Assembly: GCF_020509005.1 (NCBI RefSeq)
Contig: NC_063021.1
Location: 2,914,001-2,978,000 of the forward strand
DNA length: 64,000 nt
Source of the DNA: Fulvia fulva
Taxonomy: Eukaryota; Ascomycota; Dothideomycetes; Mycosphaerellales; Mycosphaerellaceae
Direction of reading: 5' to 3'
Shown: positions 23,374-36,110 of the stretch, one piece after another
Numbering within the stretch: the stretch's first letter is position 1
Layout of the letters: each line of letters begins with the position of its first letter
The notes under the pieces: generated by a model
What the model was told of the DNA's origin: nothing
What the model saw: the letters and a program-made list of their open reading frames with translations, nothing else
The model's database searches: none
Made by a program: the position numbers and the translations under genes

Positions 23374-25881
23374 GTTTGTTCTACTACCCTACCTAGATCG
23401 CGGATCTAGGTAAGGGACGCGTAATAATAGGAATAGATAGAACCGTAGAACTCGAGAACGCGTAGAGTCGTATTAGAATATAGAACACGGTAAGGCGTAT
23501 AGCGCGTAGATGCCTAGAGAACGTAACGCGGCGACATTATTAGTAGGTAGTCGCGCGCTCGTAGATAGTTAGGATATAGGCACCGTTACGCCTCCCCCGA
23601 ACCTAGACAACATAACTTTATAAATAGCGAACGGCGGTATACTACTGCTACCTAAGCCTAAGGGCAAAAGTAAGTAGCGTATATCTCTTTTCCCCGACCT
23701 CTCCTCTTTTCCTTAGAGTTAGATATAGGACGACAACCGGCGGGTTATAGTAGACACCGGTATCGCGCTATAACAAGAGATTAATAAAGCTCACTAGAAG
23801 GCCTTCGAGCGAGAAGAGGGTAGTAAGATTGACTTTATAGAACTGTTCGAGTTCAAGCTTAAAGAGAACCTAGGCGGCGACCTAGACGAGGTGTATCTAT
23901 TACTCGACGAGGCAGAACACATTCTCGTATCCGAATACTAGAATGTCACCCTAGACAACCTTACGACCCTTATATCCTAACACTCGAAGACTACCTACGA
24001 CTTCGTACTATAAGTAGTTAATACGGCGATTACTAAGGGTAGACAACTCGATATAATAGAGCGAGCTAACGACCTCTAGAATACCTAGTAAACTACGCTA
24101 TATACCGAATACGACCGTATCTATAAGATACTACGAAGTAAAGAGCTTGTTATATAGAAAATAGCAGCAGATCTTAAGAGTAAGAAGGATTACGACCTAG
24201 CTAAGTTATAAGAGCTAGAGAAGAAAAATAAGGAAGCTAATAACCTATATAAGTAGTTTAGCGAGATCTACGAGAAGGAGAAGAAGAAGGCATAAGATAC
24301 TAAGGCGAAGAACTAGGCCCTATAACAAGAAGTCGATAACCTAAAGGCTCGGCTTAAGGTAGGAGACACTATATAGAACGGAGGTAGGGGACGCTTAGGC
24401 CGCCGACCCTCTCGTTCCCGCCTACGCGAGACCTTACTCGAGTAGCTATTACGTAGGTATCGCGAAGCTGCTAGTAGAGGTAGCGGTAGCGGTAGTAGTA
24501 ATAACAATAGAGACGACGATAACCGTAGTAATAATAGCCGAGGACGTAATAACTATCGTCCGCGACTAGGACCTAATAGTAATAGTCGTGACTCGAGAAT
24601 ACGTAATACCCGTACCTAGACACTACTAGTTGACCTTCTAGAACGTCTCTTTACTATTGACCGTACCCTTACTCGCGGTATAGAGATCGGTAAGGGTGTG
24701 CCTAACCCTAAGCACTTTAAGAACGATAACGACCCTAATTTCGATAGCTAGTATAGCAGTGTTCTTCTAAAGCTAACTATAGTAACCTTCTATACTAAGG
24801 TAGATAGTCTACGCTTCGTGTATAGGTAGACGTAAGGTGATCCTTAGCGAAGTATTAAGCCGAGAATCCCTATGCCTAGAAAGTAGTCCTTTAACGAGTT
24901 TAAGACTAGAGAAGAGTTATTAGATTAGATAACACGCTAATATAGTATACGTAATAAAGGAACTAAGGCTATAGTTTATATTACTACCTATATATAAGAA
25001 TAATGCGAAACCTTTATAGCCTTCTATACCCGCTACTCGAAGTTACGCGCCTAGATGTTATAGACCGATAAGACCGAGCTTATACTATTCCGTAACCGAC
25101 TAAACCGTAAGTACTCTATTAAGACCTTTAGCGACCGCGAAGTCGACCGCCGCCTAGATAGTATATAAGACGTTATCGAGGAGTATACCGTACTAGACGA
25201 GAGCTTCTACGAGACAGATCGACTATACCCGTAGAAGGAGCGCCCCCGTAGTAATAGTAACTCGAACGGTAATAGCGGCTAGAATAACTAGAATAACGGT
25301 AACGTAGTTACTAGTACCGCTACCGGTATAGTAGGTGCCTTAGTATAGCGCCTACTATAGTACGCTAGTACTAAGAAGAAGGAGGATCTGCCGACATATC
25401 TATAGAACCTACCTACGCTTAACCGTAAGTAGCGCGAAGACCTTAAGAAGTAGGGTAAATACTACCGCTACCGTATAGGTTCTTACGTATCGACTAACCC
25501 TAAATACCTAATATATAGGTACGATAGCGACTATTGCCTACCGCGTCTACGTAATACTACGCCGAATCCGAACGTAAACCTTAGTTCCCTAGCCGCCGAT
25601 CCGTAGTAGGGAAATAGTACGACCGCTACCTAAGCGTAGTAGATAGCGGTCACCCGAACTTCCTAGGACAGAAAGAGTATAAGATTAAGAGACACGGAAT
25701 ATAAGAGACGGTAATAGACTATAGTAAGGAGCTTAAGATATCGGTATACGTACTAGATAAATAATAGCTAGCTATACACCCTTATATATTGTTACCCGTA
25801 ATAATATAATATAGAAAGGCTCGAGGCCTTATAGATTCTGCTTCTACCTCTCTCTTTCTTAACTAGAAATTTATACGCAAA

Positions 25882-28800
25882 TACACAATACCCCTAATCC
25901 CTTTGACGTAAAGCCGACGACTAACACTAGGAGATAGAACGGCCACTACACGGCAGATTATATACGCGGCCCTTATAGACGTAGTTATCGGCGATTATTA
26001 CGAGCAAATGTTATACTACGTCACCGACCTCGAATATAACATCGTCTTTAGCCTACCGTAGCTTGTAGCGTATAACCTAAACATCTTCTAGGAGATAGGC
26101 GAGGTGGTATTTAGATTGGATTACTACTTTGGTCACTATCTACAGAATAAGACATCGATAATAGTATAATCCCTAAACTATCGCGAGAAGAAGAAGTAGG
26201 CACTAGTACGGTACGGACTAGAGCCCTTTACTAGAGAAGTAGCGAGCTTTATAGTAGGAGGGGCGGAGCTAAACGTCTTATTATATGACCTAGAAGACAT
26301 AGACTATAAAGAAGTGGACTACTAGGGCGTTTCTTAATACGCGTAGGGAATGTACGCGTACCGGCCTAGGGCTAAGTACTTCTATATTATGCCTACTAGG
26401 CGTGAGAGCGACGACGGAGAGCTTAAGCGAAGTGTAATAGCTACTAATGATCTAGACCAATTCTTAAACAAGCAGTTCAATTACAACCCGAAGGAGAAGT
26501 TACCGCCGATATACTACGATATTACGGACGCTTTCTTAGCTAAGGATCATAAAGGACTCCCACCTTACTAACTAGGCGTAGATCATAAGATTTATATTAA
26601 GCCTAATAGTCTATAAGAGCTACTATACCGCAAGCCCTACGGCCTAGCTAAGAAGGAGAACGAGGTAGTTAAGAAATGGCTAGACGAGTAAACATCTAAA
26701 GGGAAGGTACGGAAAGTAGGGCAAAAGACGAGCTAGTCTCCTATACTAGTACTAGTAGTACGTAAGCCTAGAGGTAGGCTACGTATTTATATCGACTATA
26801 GAGGATTAAATGCGATTACTATTAAGAACCGGTATCCGATTCCCTTAATATAAGAGACGCTTAACCGTATATACGGTAAGAAGTACTTTACGAAGCTAGA
26901 TATTATAGTAGCCTTTAACAAGTTACGGATAGCTAAAGGGTACGAGTGGTTAACGGCGTTTACGATACGATACGGCATCTACGAGTGTCTAGTATTGCCA
27001 TTCGGCTTATATAACGGACGAATATCGTTCTAATTATATATTAATAAGGTCTTATAAGAACACCTAGACGACTTTGTATCGGCCTACCTAGATAACGTAC
27101 TTATCTTTAGTAACACCTTAGAGGAGTATATTGAACACGTACGGAAGGTTCTTACTAAGCTACGCGATATAGGACTTATAGTAGACATCGACAAAAGCGA
27201 ATTCTACTAATAGAAGGTGAAGTATCTTAGGCTAATTATAACCCCTAACGGCATCGAGATAGACCCCGAGAAACTGGAATGTATTCAGACATAGGAAGCT
27301 CCTAAGAACCTAAAGGATATCTAGGCCTTCCTTAGATTTGCCAACTTCTATAGGCGGTTTATCGAAGCATTTTTGCGTATAGCTACCCCTCTTACAAACC
27401 TGACCAAGTCGGACGGACTAAGCAATCATAAGAATAGAAGGATTTAATAGTCACTGGATTGCTAACGAGCCTTTAATAATTTGAAAGCTACGTTTAGCAA
27501 AGCCGGCATACTCGTATATTACGTACTAGGTAGGGAAATAGTAGTAGAGACAGATTCTTTAGATTTTATAAACGCCGGCGTACTTTCGTAGTATAACGAG
27601 AATAGTATACTACATCCTATAGCCTTCTACTCGAAGAAGTTAAGTCTTTAGGAGTGTAATTATAAAATCTATAATAAGGAACTATTAGCTATTATCAAGG
27701 CTTTTAAGGAATAGAGACCCGAGCTTGTCTACGAGGCAGATAATAAGGACTTATAGCTAGTCAAGATTTATACCGACTATAAGAACCTAGAATACTTTAT
27801 AAAGACAAAGTAGCTAAATCGGCGATAAGCGCGTTAGGCTAAGTTCTTGTCACAGTTCAACTTCAAGATAATATACCGTCTAGGACTTCAAGGTATAAAG
27901 CTAGACAGCCTAACGAGACGTAGCTAGGACCTTCCGTAGGGGGTGAACGACCCTCGGAACTAGCATTAGCATTAGACATTGCTACCTCCTAAGCGATTCC
28001 TTAAGATCGCCTTACTATAGGTAATAGTAGAAGATACGCCGGAAGAAGAGGAACTAGTATAGCTAAACCCTAAAGCTAAAGAGTTCATACCGATAGAACG
28101 AGATACGCCTACTAAACAACTGGCGACGCGTAAAAGTTAGCGGGAAGCCGAACTCGAGTATCGAATATCGACGGCGTACGTAACTAATAACGAGCTTAAG
28201 ACCGCGATTAAGGACCTATAGAAAGACCGTACTCCTATACTACTATAGAGAGCGAAGATTCACCTAGTACACTATAAAGTAGATAGCGACCTACTATATA
28301 TTCGAAATTAATACAACGGCTAGAGCTTATAGGTACTAAATAACTAAGCCTTATAGACTAGGATAATTAAGATAAACTATAACGCTCTAGTAGTAGGCTA
28401 TCTAAGACGAGCTTATACTTATAAACTCGTAGCACGTAAATTCTACTAGCCTAGATTAGCGAGATCCGTACGTAGATATACTACGAATTACCGTACCTAC
28501 CGTATAACAAAATCTCTATACTCCTAGCCACTAGGATTATTATAGCCACTTCCTGTTCTAGATCGGCCTTAGAAATACATTGTAGTCGACTTCGTTATCG
28601 GACTCCTAGATAGTACTCTTAACGGTATAGTCTATAACAATATTATGACCGTTACTAATAGGCTTACTAAGGAAGTCGAGCTGATCCCTATTAGCGCGAT
28701 AATAGTACAGAATGCGGCAAGGCTTTTCCTTAAATATATGTTCTATCGGCGCGGGTTTCCTAACACTATTATATTAGACCGTAGTAAGTAGTAGGTTGCT

Positions 28801-30243
28801 ACCTTCTAGAAGAAACTCTATAAGATACTCCGTATAAATCGTAAGCTAAGTTCTTCGTATTACCTAGAAACTAATAGACAGTTAGAACGTACTAACTAGG
28901 CAATAGAATAGTATCTTCGTATGTTTACTAATAAGGTATAGGATGACTAGGTAGAATGGCTATGCCTTACTTAGTTCGCGATCAATAATCACCTATCTAA
29001 GACTACTAGTATATCGCCGTTCTACGCTACCTTAGGCTATAACCCTAAGTTTATAGAGCGAGTTGACCTAAAGGCTAGAAAGGAGGGAGGACTGACCACT
29101 CTCTAGCGACTAGATACGCGATTAGTAGAAACCTTTATACGTCGAATTTACGAGCTTTATAAGCACCTTTAAGAGAATATAGGAATGTTATAAGCTCTCT
29201 AAGTAGAAGTAGTAAACCGCTACCGAAGCATTCCTCTAGACTATAAGGTAGGTAATTAGGTATATCTTAGTACTAAGAACATCCGTACGACTCGACTATC
29301 TAAGAAGCTAGACAGGAGATATACCGGCCCTTACTAGATTACGGAAGTCATACCGGCTAGACTCTCTTATCGACTAAAACTATTAGACGCTCTAGTAGGA
29401 CTTAATAACTGCTTCTATACCTTACTACTATAACGAGCCGACCACCCCGATTTCCTACTACTTAAAGGGTAGTATCTAGCGCCGCTACTACCGATAACTA
29501 TCGAACCTAATACTACCGAGGCTAATATAGTAGCCGATATAGTAGTAGTACCTACGTATATATACGAGGTAGAAAAGATCCTTAATATATATACCCGTAA
29601 GCGGGTAGGTAAGGTAAAGAAGGGGCATAAGCGTAAGGTAGATATATAGTATAAGGTGAAATGGGCTAGATATTAGAACGAGGAGGATAGTAAGACCTAG
29701 TAACCTATAGAGGACATCCTTAAACACGTAGCCGCCGCTGTTATAGACTTTTACTATAACCGGCCGGAGTTGTCTACGCCTATAGGCTTCGTAGCTCTAT
29801 CTAACTAGTCCCTACTAGCTACTAAGGTGCTCGGGCTTAATACGATTAGGGTCATTCCGAAAGACACCGTTATAAATAAGTCGCCTCGAGCCTTACCTCT
29901 AATAGAATCTACTCCGTATATATTCGATACTCGAGTAGAGCCTATAGAGCCTATAATAATACCTAACTTGAGTTATAAGGATTATACGTGAGTACTAGCT
30001 GAAGATAGACTTAGGTCTAGGGTAAGCTAGCTAACTAGGCAATATGTTTCTCGAAGGAAGCCGGTCGAGGATAGTCTTAATAGAGCGAATACGATGTTAT
30101 CGGATAACGATAGGGCACTAGAGGATAATTAGGCGTTCGCGCGATTATAGAGCTCGATAGGCAAGTGGCCTTATAAGGTATATAACGCTTAGAGGACTAA
30201 GGCGTGTTTTAGGAGGGGGGGTACTGTCACGGGTAGCCCGTGA
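25882..30243 (+). pseudogene. Gypsy A pol (unit 3)
   Basis: Same domain order and stop pattern as unit 1; RT box YLDN at 27091-27102. Confidence 0.88.
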
Positions 30244-30408
30244 CCCCTTACTATAGCTACGTCGGCCCGGCTAAACCGCGGACCTTCCGTATTAGGTTAG
30301 CGCGGCTTAGCTTTACTTTATAACTTCGCCGCGCCTCGCGCTCCTCTTTCGTAGCTTCGTAGAATAACAACTATCTCGTTCGGACCCTATAGTACGCGCG
30401 CCCTTATA
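30225..30408 (+). repeat. Gypsy A 3' LTR (unit 3)
   Basis: Matches 7833-8016; followed by gtaga at 30409-30413. Confidence 0.9.
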
Positions 30409-30605
30409 GTAGATAGGGTAGTTATTAGGGCAGGCCTATAACACTAGTATACCCTTAATAAGGAAAACACGAAAGAAGGTAGGGTTAAGAACGTATAGGA
30501 GAGGAGAGGGGGATTTTACTCTATAATACGAGTTTCCCCTTTATAACTAGAAGTAGGTAGTATAGCTATATAGGCTAATAGGCTCTATAACAGCATAATG
30601 AACAA
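30409..30605 (+). mobile_element. LINE A 3' end (unit 3)
   Basis: Copy of 8017-8213, ending in an (AT)n run. Confidence 0.8.
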
Positions 30606-30620
30606 TATATATATATATAT

Positions 30621-31590
30621 ATATAACTACTATTATAGCGTATATTGTCTTTAAACGAGGCCAAACTCACCTTAGCTATCTAGGCTACGAAACGCGACGC
30701 GACAATTACGAATCGACTTACTATAAAGGTATACGACGCGTCTCGAACTATACTAGGGTATCAATTGAATAGACAACCTCCTCGGGGTGACTACGAGCCT
30801 AATTCGAAGAAGCTTATAGAGCTAGAAGAGAGGGTGATACTTAAGTATATAATCGAGCTAGATCTTAGAGGTTTCCCGCTATTAAAGGCTAGTATACAAG
30901 TAATAGCCGATTTATTACTATAAGAGAAGGGTCTTAAGCCCGCTAGTCTTTATTAGACAGACAGGTTTATTAGGCGGTATCGTAAGCTAAAGGTTTATAT
31001 AACACGTAAATACGATCGTTAGCGAGCCCTAATAGAAGATCTAGACGTTATCGAGAAGTAGTTCTTACTTATACGTAATATAAAGGAGAAGTATAGTATT
31101 CTTAATTAGGACACCTATAACTTCGACGAGATAGGGTTTATAATAGGTATTATTACGTCTTAGAGCGTCGTTACGGGTTTAGAAAGGCGTAGTAGAAAGA
31201 GGAAGGTCGTTTAATAGGGTAATAGAGAATAGGTAATAGTAAATAAGACTATCTATATAGACGGAATAGCGCTCCTACCCTACGTTATCCTTATAGGTAA
31301 ATAGTATATTAGTACCTAGTACTAAGACGGTAACTTAGGTCTAGACTAGCTAATCGGGCTAATAGAGAACGGCTAGACTAATAATAAGTTCGGTATACGG
31401 TAGCTAGAGCATTTCTAGAAGTATACTATAGCTCGTACGACTATAGTATAGAGACTACTTATTATCGATAGCTACGAGAGCTATAACTCGAAGGCATTCT
31501 AGAATCTATATAAGGAATACAAGATCTTAGCCCTATATATACTATTATACGCCTCGTAATTACTCTAGCTATTAGATATAGGTTGCTATT
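30621..31590 (+). pseudogene. Truncated pogo/Fot1-type transposase (unit 3)
   Basis: Copy of 8229-9198; it agrees with unit 1 at the sites where unit 2 differs. Confidence 0.87.
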
Positions 31591-32537
31591 TACAAGGGCG
31601 CGCGTACTATAGGGTCTAAATAGGAGAGTTATTATTCTATAAAGCTACGAAAGAGGAGCGCGAGGCGCGGCGAAGTTATAAAGTAAAGCTAAGCCGCGCT
31701 AACCCGATACGGAAGGTCCGCGGGTCATCCGGGCCGACGTAGCTATAGTAAGGGGTCGCGGGCTACCCGTAATAGCACCCCCCTCTTCTTAAAACGCGTC
31801 TTAGTCCTCTAAGCGTTATCTATCTTATACGGCTACTTAGCCGTACTACTCTATAACCGTACGAAAGTCTAATTATTCTCTAATGCCTTATTATCGTCTA
31901 GTAATATATCTACATCCTGTCTATCTATAACTAGCCTATCCGTAACCGGCTCCCTTCGAGAAATATACTACCTAGTTAGCTAGCTTACCCTAGACCTAAG
32001 TCTATCTTCGGCTAGTACTTACGTATAGTCCTTATAGCTAAGGTTAGGTATTATTATAGGCTCTATAGGTTTTACTCGAGTATCGGTATAACTACCGGTA
32101 CTATCCTAGAGCTAAGGGTAGTAGGTAATACCGGAGTCCTTAGTTAAGACAGTAGGCTTTCCCGTAACCTAGCTAGTATAGCGGTACGTAGTAAAAATAT
32201 ACTAAGTAGATTCTATTAGAGGTATAGCTCGAGACAACTTATTCGTAACGGTATTACTATTAACCCTAATCGTGTTAAGCCCGAGTACCTTATTACTTAG
32301 GAGGACCTAATTAGATAAAGCTACGAAGCCTATAGGCGTAGACAACTCCGGCCGGTTATAGTAAAAGTCTATAATAGCGGCGGCCGCGTGTTTAAATATA
32401 TTCTTAGCCGGTTACTAGGTCTTACTATCCTCCTTATTCTAATATCTAAGCCATTTCACCTTATACTAAGTGTCTACTTTACGCTTCTACCCCTTCTTTA
32501 CTATGCCTACTCGCTTACCGGTATATATATCTAAGAT
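31591..32537 (-). mobile_element. Gypsy D 3' part (unit 3), adjoining LINE B
   Basis: LTR at 31591-31774, then chromodomain and pol C-terminus in reverse. The last 14 bases (32524-32537, tatatatctaagat) are the target of LINE B. The interrupted element continues at 36111 after the second copy of this 14-mer. Intact related sequence in gypsy C (near 43282-43310, read in reverse) crosses this point without the insertion. Confidence 0.92.
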
Positions 32538-35500
32538 AGTCGACGACAAGAATTACCTATACGTAGTGTCGGCTACGAACCTCTCGTCTTACTACGAGAG
32601 AGCTAAGTATTCTTACGCTAGAGCGTCGTAGGCGCGACGGGCGCGTAACGTAGGCGAAGCCGCGGCGAATAGAGGACTACTAGTAAAACGGGTATAAAAA
32701 CTATCCGACGAGCGTGTACTCGTATCGGGAGCGAGTCCCTCTTCTTTCTACGTATAAGAAGGGCGCGGAACCGTAGCCTATACGCTCGATAGGACACCTC
32801 TAGTATAAGTATAGAATTTTCACCTCCGGAGACCGTAAACCGAGCGGGCTAAGCGACGAACATTAGACGAGCGGACTATAGAACAATAACTAAGCGGACT
32901 ATACGACGGCGTCGAGCGGACTACGAAACAATCTAGTGTTTACTAGCGGGCAATACGGTAGGTAGGTAGACACGCGACGAAGCCTATAAGGGCCTATTAA
33001 GTACCCGGTATAGGAACGAGGGTTTTGCCTAAGGTACTACCTATCCCGCTATATAACGTACCTAGTCTAATATAGTAGATTACGACGAGGAAAAGACGAT
33101 AGCCTAAGCAAGGAAAAGACGGCTATTAGGACGGGGAAAAGACGTATAATACAAGTAGATTAGTCCTATAATCGGGGAGGATCGAGGGCAGGGTAATAAG
33201 GAACTTTATATTAGTTAGTAGGTAGAAACGTAAGGAGTACGCTGCCCGGCGTAGTGTGTGCCCGGAGCAAACCTACGAGGCATAGACGGCCGCTTTCTAG
33301 AGATAGGCTACGGTAACGCGAAGGGCGTCAAAACCTAGGGCGTGGTGTACACTAGTAGCGACGGCTAACACTGTCTGTACAGCCCGAGAGGACGGATGCG
33401 CATGTCGGTCAATAGAGAGCACTAAAGGGCTTAGGCCTTCGGAGGTGGATATTGGCTTAAGGAGCAAACAGGGAGGGAGGGCGTAGAGGGAAGCTTTTGC
33501 TCCGGGCTAACCTCTCGAAACGAGGCTACACGGTAGTGCTAGATGAGTAGGAAAGCGCGGTTAAGACTTGTTACCTTATCTCGTAGCTAGCTTGCTAAAT
33601 ACGATTCCTTCCTTGCCAGAATCCTGAGAAGATGTGGAAACTAGCAAAGTGGGCAAGACAACCCACACAGGACAGAAACATGCTGCCCTAGTTTCTAAAC
33701 ATTGAAGACCAGGAAGGAGTAATCCAACACACTCTCCTAGGAAAGGCACAGGCATTGGGGAAACATTTCTTTGGCACACAGGTAGAAGCTGACCTGCAGG
33801 ATCTGGAGGGCAGTGTGTATCAACACCACTAGAGCAATCCTGCATAGTGGGAGAGGGAGAGATCAAGAGCATCATTAAGAGACTCTCAGGAAACAAGGCC
33901 CCAGGACCAGATAGAATTCCAAACTTGTTCATCAAGACATGTAAGGACTAGATCTCCCCTGCACTGTCAAACGTTTTTTCACAGTGCATGGCCTAAGGAC
34001 ACTGCCCTAAACACTTCAAGGAGTCACTGACTGTGGTCTTGAGAAAACCACAGAAAGAGGACTACACAAAGCTAAAGGCATACAGACCTATTGCCTTGCT
34101 CAACACACTAGGCAAACTCCTAGAAAAGATCATAGCAGAAAGGCTGACAAACCTAGCTAAAGAACATGGAATCCTTCCTGAAGAACAGATAGGAGGCAGG
34201 AAACAAAGATCAACACTAACAGCTATAGAACTTATCACAGAGCAGATCAAGACCCTGTGGCACTTTAGGAACAACAAAGCAGCCACTTCCTCTCACTGGA
34301 CATATCAGGAGCCTTTGACAATGTCTCACACCAGAGGCTGATCCACATCCTGAAACAGAAGGCTATCCCTAACTGGACAGTCCAGTTCATCCAGTCCTTC
34401 CTCAGAGGCAGAACCACAAGACTAAGACTAGGCAGATACAAATCTGACAGCATGCCTACAGAGACAGGAATCCTATAGGGATCAACAATGTCTCCAATCC
34501 TGTTTCTCCTCTTTATGGCAGACCTACTAGCAAAGCTAAACTCTAGAAACACATCAGCCTCAGGGTTTGTGGATGACACAAACATCCTAGCCTGGTCAGA
34601 CAGCACAGAAGAGAACTGTAGAATCTTGTAGAAGAAACACAAGGAATGTGAGGAATGGGCCAGGAAACATAGAGCCAGATTTGCCCTAGAGAAGTATCAA
34701 CTCATCCACTTCAGTAGAGCCAGAAACAGACACAATATGCAAGCCCCAATCATCAGTCAGGGACACACAACAGAACCCTTAAGTGAATTAAGGGTGCTAG
34801 GAATATGGCTGGATCCAAAGCTCAGCTAGGGACCACAGGTCAAGAAAGCACAGGCAAGAGCAGACAACAACAGGCAATCAATTGACAGGCTTATAGCCTC
34901 CACATAGGGAGCCACATTTGCGAAAGCAAAGGTTATGTACAAGGCCATTGTGAAGCTAGCCATGCTATATGGAGCCCAGATCTGGTCAGCCTAAGACAAG
35001 ATCCCAAAGAGAATTGCAGATCCTATCAGCAGAGCCTAAGCCTCCTGTCTAAAAAAGGTGCTTAGAGCATACAAGTCAACTCCAACAAGGGTGGTCGAAA
35101 TGGAGTCTGGCTCCCCACTAGCCAAGCTCTACCTTCAAGGGTTGATATACTAGTAGCCAGGAAAGACGTCTGCATACCCAGCCTAGCTAGTAATCTAGAA
35201 GGCAGTCAACAAAATCAGGAGCCAGTGCACAAGAAGGCATAGATAAGCAAGACCCAATCTAGCCCCACAGAAGCAGGACCTGCAGAAGTTCAAAGAACTA
35301 ACAGAACAGCTACACCTAGCCTAGCAGGAACAGGACAGAGGGGCTTAGGGGAGAGGATCAGCAGCTGGCTAAGGGAAGAAGCAACAGTCTCTAGCTGAAA
35401 GGATGGCAGGACTCCTCTGGAAGACTGAATGGACAAGAACCCCACAGAGGCCAGGAACCCTAAAGGCACTCCAACAGTTTGGTAGCCATAACTACCTACT

Positions 35501-36096
35501 GTACTCAGACCTAACCAGGTCAGAAGCAAGCATAGCAATACAAATCCGCTCTGAACACATCGGAGTCAGGGCATACCTGCATTAGAGAAAAGTCCCAGGT
35601 ATCGAAGACAAGAGTTGCCTATACGGCTACCTGTCCCAGAATGTCGAACATAGACTTCTGGTTTGCAAAGAATGGAGTACAGGGAGAGGTGAATGGAGGG
35701 CAAGGGCAAGGAACAGAGACTTCCAAGCCATGATCAGCAATAAGGGAGACCTCTAGAGAATTACAAGGTGGATCATCCACCAAGGATTTTTGGAGCAGTT
35801 CTCTCTTACTAGGGAAACAGAGAGATGGATTGAGGAGAGAAAGAAGGAGGAGGAGAGCAGGAAGCGGGGGACAACTCCAGGGTTGTAGACAAGGTAGTCA
35901 GAGGCTAACCACCATGACACTAGTGCACCCTAATGGAAGGAAAACTGAGAACTCATGACAAGGAAGCTATTAGAGAAGGAGAGGAGGTTTTTACCTAGGA
36001 ACAGGTTTCCTACCTTATGCAGCAACATATATAGACATAAACCCGTATAGGCCGGAGGGCACTATAACGGGTAAATGAATCATCTATCTATCTATC
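32538..36096 (+). mobile_element. LINE B, Tad1-like, internally deleted (about 3.56 kb)
   Basis: This non-LTR element is inserted in gypsy D. The 14-bp duplication tatatatctaagat flanks it (32524-32537 and 36097-36110), and it ends with an (ATCT)n tail at about 36081-36096. The first 1,077 bp are CpG-rich and belong to tandem unit 3. The remainder starts abruptly in the linker between endonuclease and RT, so ORF1 and the endonuclease are missing. From 33615 on, CpG is nearly absent and CpA/TpG are plentiful, the opposite of the surrounding DNA. It is the youngest or least mutated LINE in the window. Confidence 0.85.
33617..35890 (+). pseudogene. LINE B ORF2: RT and C-terminal domain, lightly mutated
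   Basis: This is the reverse transcriptase of a Tad1/I-like LINE, which copies element RNA at a nicked target. Readable blocks are KMWKLAKWARQ (33629), NKAPGPD (about 33890), a clean RT stretch at 34033-34270 (YRPIALLNTLGKLLEKI), LDISGAFDNV (about 34297), the active-site FVDD at 34566-34577, LGIWLDPKLS (34799), and the C-terminal region with SGSPLAKLYL (about 35105). Breaks are a one-base shift near 34270-34295 and about a dozen stops, mostly TAG or TAA at expected Gln/Trp. Arg codons are almost all AGA/AGG. The protein would lack the endonuclease, so the copy cannot be autonomous. Confidence 0.88.
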
Positions 36097-36110
36097 TATA
36101 TATCTAAGAT

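Larger units (their letters stand above)
23190..30408 (+). mobile_element. Gypsy A chromovirus (unit 3)
   Basis: Third copy, with LTRs 23190-23373 and 30225-30408. Gag lies at about 23602-25652 and pol at 25882-30243. It shares several variants with unit 2 against unit 1 (for example ctgctacc near 23645 and gggcataagc near 29623) and others with unit 1 against unit 2 (the Arg codon in 26350-26571). Confidence 0.92.
22419..33614. repeat. Tandem composite unit 3 (11,196 bp, last of the array)
   Basis: This is the last unit. It matches units 1 and 2 closely until about 32880. From there to 33614 it increasingly keeps C and G where the other units have T and A, for example gtgtgtgcccgg against gtgtatgccccg near 33255. 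The array stops at 33614; the next base opens the unique, lightly mutated part of LINE B. Confidence 0.95.

Noticed and set aside
33576..33935. Minus-strand open frame of 119 codons across the array edge
   Set aside because: It spans the joint of two parts of LINE B and runs antisense to the RT linker. It is not a family member of anything recognised.
33615..35900. TAG read as sense (recoded stop) in LINE B and copia
   Set aside because: TAG falls where relatives have both Gln and Trp, which fits CAG/TGG mutation rather than a single reassigned amino acid. TAA occurs at such positions too.
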